Below, piece by piece: positions 63,825-64,000 of a stretch of 64,000 bases of DNA. The translations under genes and the position numbers were made by a program. The stretch spans positions 34,441-98,440 of the IMG/VR virus record IMGVR_UViG_3300008266_009201. The stretch is one strand, 5' to 3'. The stretch comes from a virus. The number at the start of each line of letters is the position of its first letter. Within the stretch, counting starts at the first letter, position 1. The notes beneath the pieces were generated by a model. It was given only the letters and a program-made list of their open reading frames with translations. It was not told the origin of the DNA and did not search any database.

Positions 63825-64000
63825 TATAGTGCCCCAGATTAAGTTCTGGGCACTATATGTAAACACATTAGGGTTACCTAGTCCGTTAGGGGTGAACAAA
63901 GGCTGATTCGAGCCGGATACCCATGAAGCAGGAGGGCCTAAGAGTAGCGCGAGACACCATCGAGCGTGAGGGATAAGGCTACACCAAACTCCAGGAAGGC
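63825..64000 (+). ncRNA. Structured noncoding RNA candidate, HEARO/omega-RNA-like, cut by window end
   Basis: No coding frame is seen. The segment starts with a hairpin (TATAGTGCCCCAGA pairing with TCTGGGCACTATA, 63825-63857). It continues with GGGTTACC, GGCTGATTCGAGCC (stem-loop), GGATACCC (pairing GGGT/ACCC), and GTAGC...GCTAC around CGCGAGACACCATCGAGCG. Blocks such as GGGGTGAACAAAGGC and GGGCCTAAGAGTAGC recall the HEARO/omega RNA associated with IscB nucleases, from memory and unverified. Omega RNA sits just 5' of iscB, which would lie beyond base 64000. Other structured phage RNAs cannot be excluded. Confidence 0.45.

Noticed and set aside
63880-64000. Group II intron domain V
   Set aside because: GAGCCGGATACCC superficially resembles the GAGCCG of domain V, but no domain V hairpin, boundary or reverse transcriptase is present.
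1-64000. CRISPR array, integrase, attachment sites or insertion sequence
   Set aside because: No spaced direct-repeat array, recombinase or transposase gene, or terminal inverted repeats were seen; the only nuclease candidates are the GIY-YIG and HNH-like genes.

Overview
The window looks like part of a large T4-type (myovirus-like) phage genome, probably infecting a Gram-negative betaproteobacterium of the Burkholderiales type. The phage assignment rests on a family B DNA polymerase, a gp45-type sliding clamp, a T4-type 5'-3' exonuclease/RNase H, a DsbA-like DNA-binding protein, a GIY-YIG endonuclease, T4-type late promoters (TATAAATA/TAAATA), tight ATGA-overlapping gene strings and many small genes. 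The host guess is inference. It rests on a betaproteobacterial-style porin with a C-terminal Phe and on a permuted two-piece tmRNA, an architecture known from alpha- and betaproteobacteria and some cyanobacteria. No capsid, tail, terminase or integrase gene is visible here.

Layout. 1-2.3 kb: C-terminal part of a ClpA-type unfoldase and a hypothetical gene. 2.3-20.1 kb: late genes behind TAAATA motifs. They include candidate head-internal proteins with capsid-targeting-like N-termini and repeated G(V/M)AE motifs, a 1389-residue nucleotidyltransferase/metalloprotease/amidoligase fusion, Dps, and a glycan-type cluster on both strands. 20.2-26 kb: DsbA-like protein, amidinotransferase-like enzyme, DNA polymerase, methyltransferase, sliding clamp. 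26-49 kb: a long plus-strand series that carries a 7-deazaguanine DNA-modification pathway (dpdA, folE, a queD-transporter fusion, queE; no queC seen). It is interleaved with glycosyltransferases, GalE, a sugar aminotransferase-like protein, SGNH-like proteins, 2OG oxygenases, a HIT protein, radical SAM proteins and an HhH-GPD glycosylase. 50.6-54.9 kb: a minus-strand island (two paralogous putative glycosyltransferases and an asparagine-synthase-type amidotransferase) with one divergent ParB-like gene. 54.9-61.1 kb: early-type small genes behind near-consensus sigma70 promoters, including a GIY-YIG nuclease, small membrane proteins, an SPFH lipoprotein and a fatty-acid desaturase. 61.1-64 kb: three tRNAs, the permuted tmRNA with two membrane micro-ORFs between its halves, the porin, tandem promoters, and a structured RNA cut by the window end that resembles a HEARO/omega RNA.

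How it fits together. FolE, QueD and QueE convert GTP to 7-carboxy-7-deazaguanine. The QueD-fused YhhQ-like membrane domain may import preQ0 or preQ1. DpdA would insert the base into DNA, and an adjacent HNH-like nuclease and an HhH glycosylase may act on DNA lacking or carrying the mark. A second theme is sugar metabolism and transfer, probably for virion or host-surface glycans. A third is gene expression: about a dozen genes have a T4-like late promoter only 4-9 nt before the start codon and no Shine-Dalgarno, which predicts leaderless late mRNAs.

Limits: all calls were made by eye from sequence. No database search, RNA folding or structure prediction was run.
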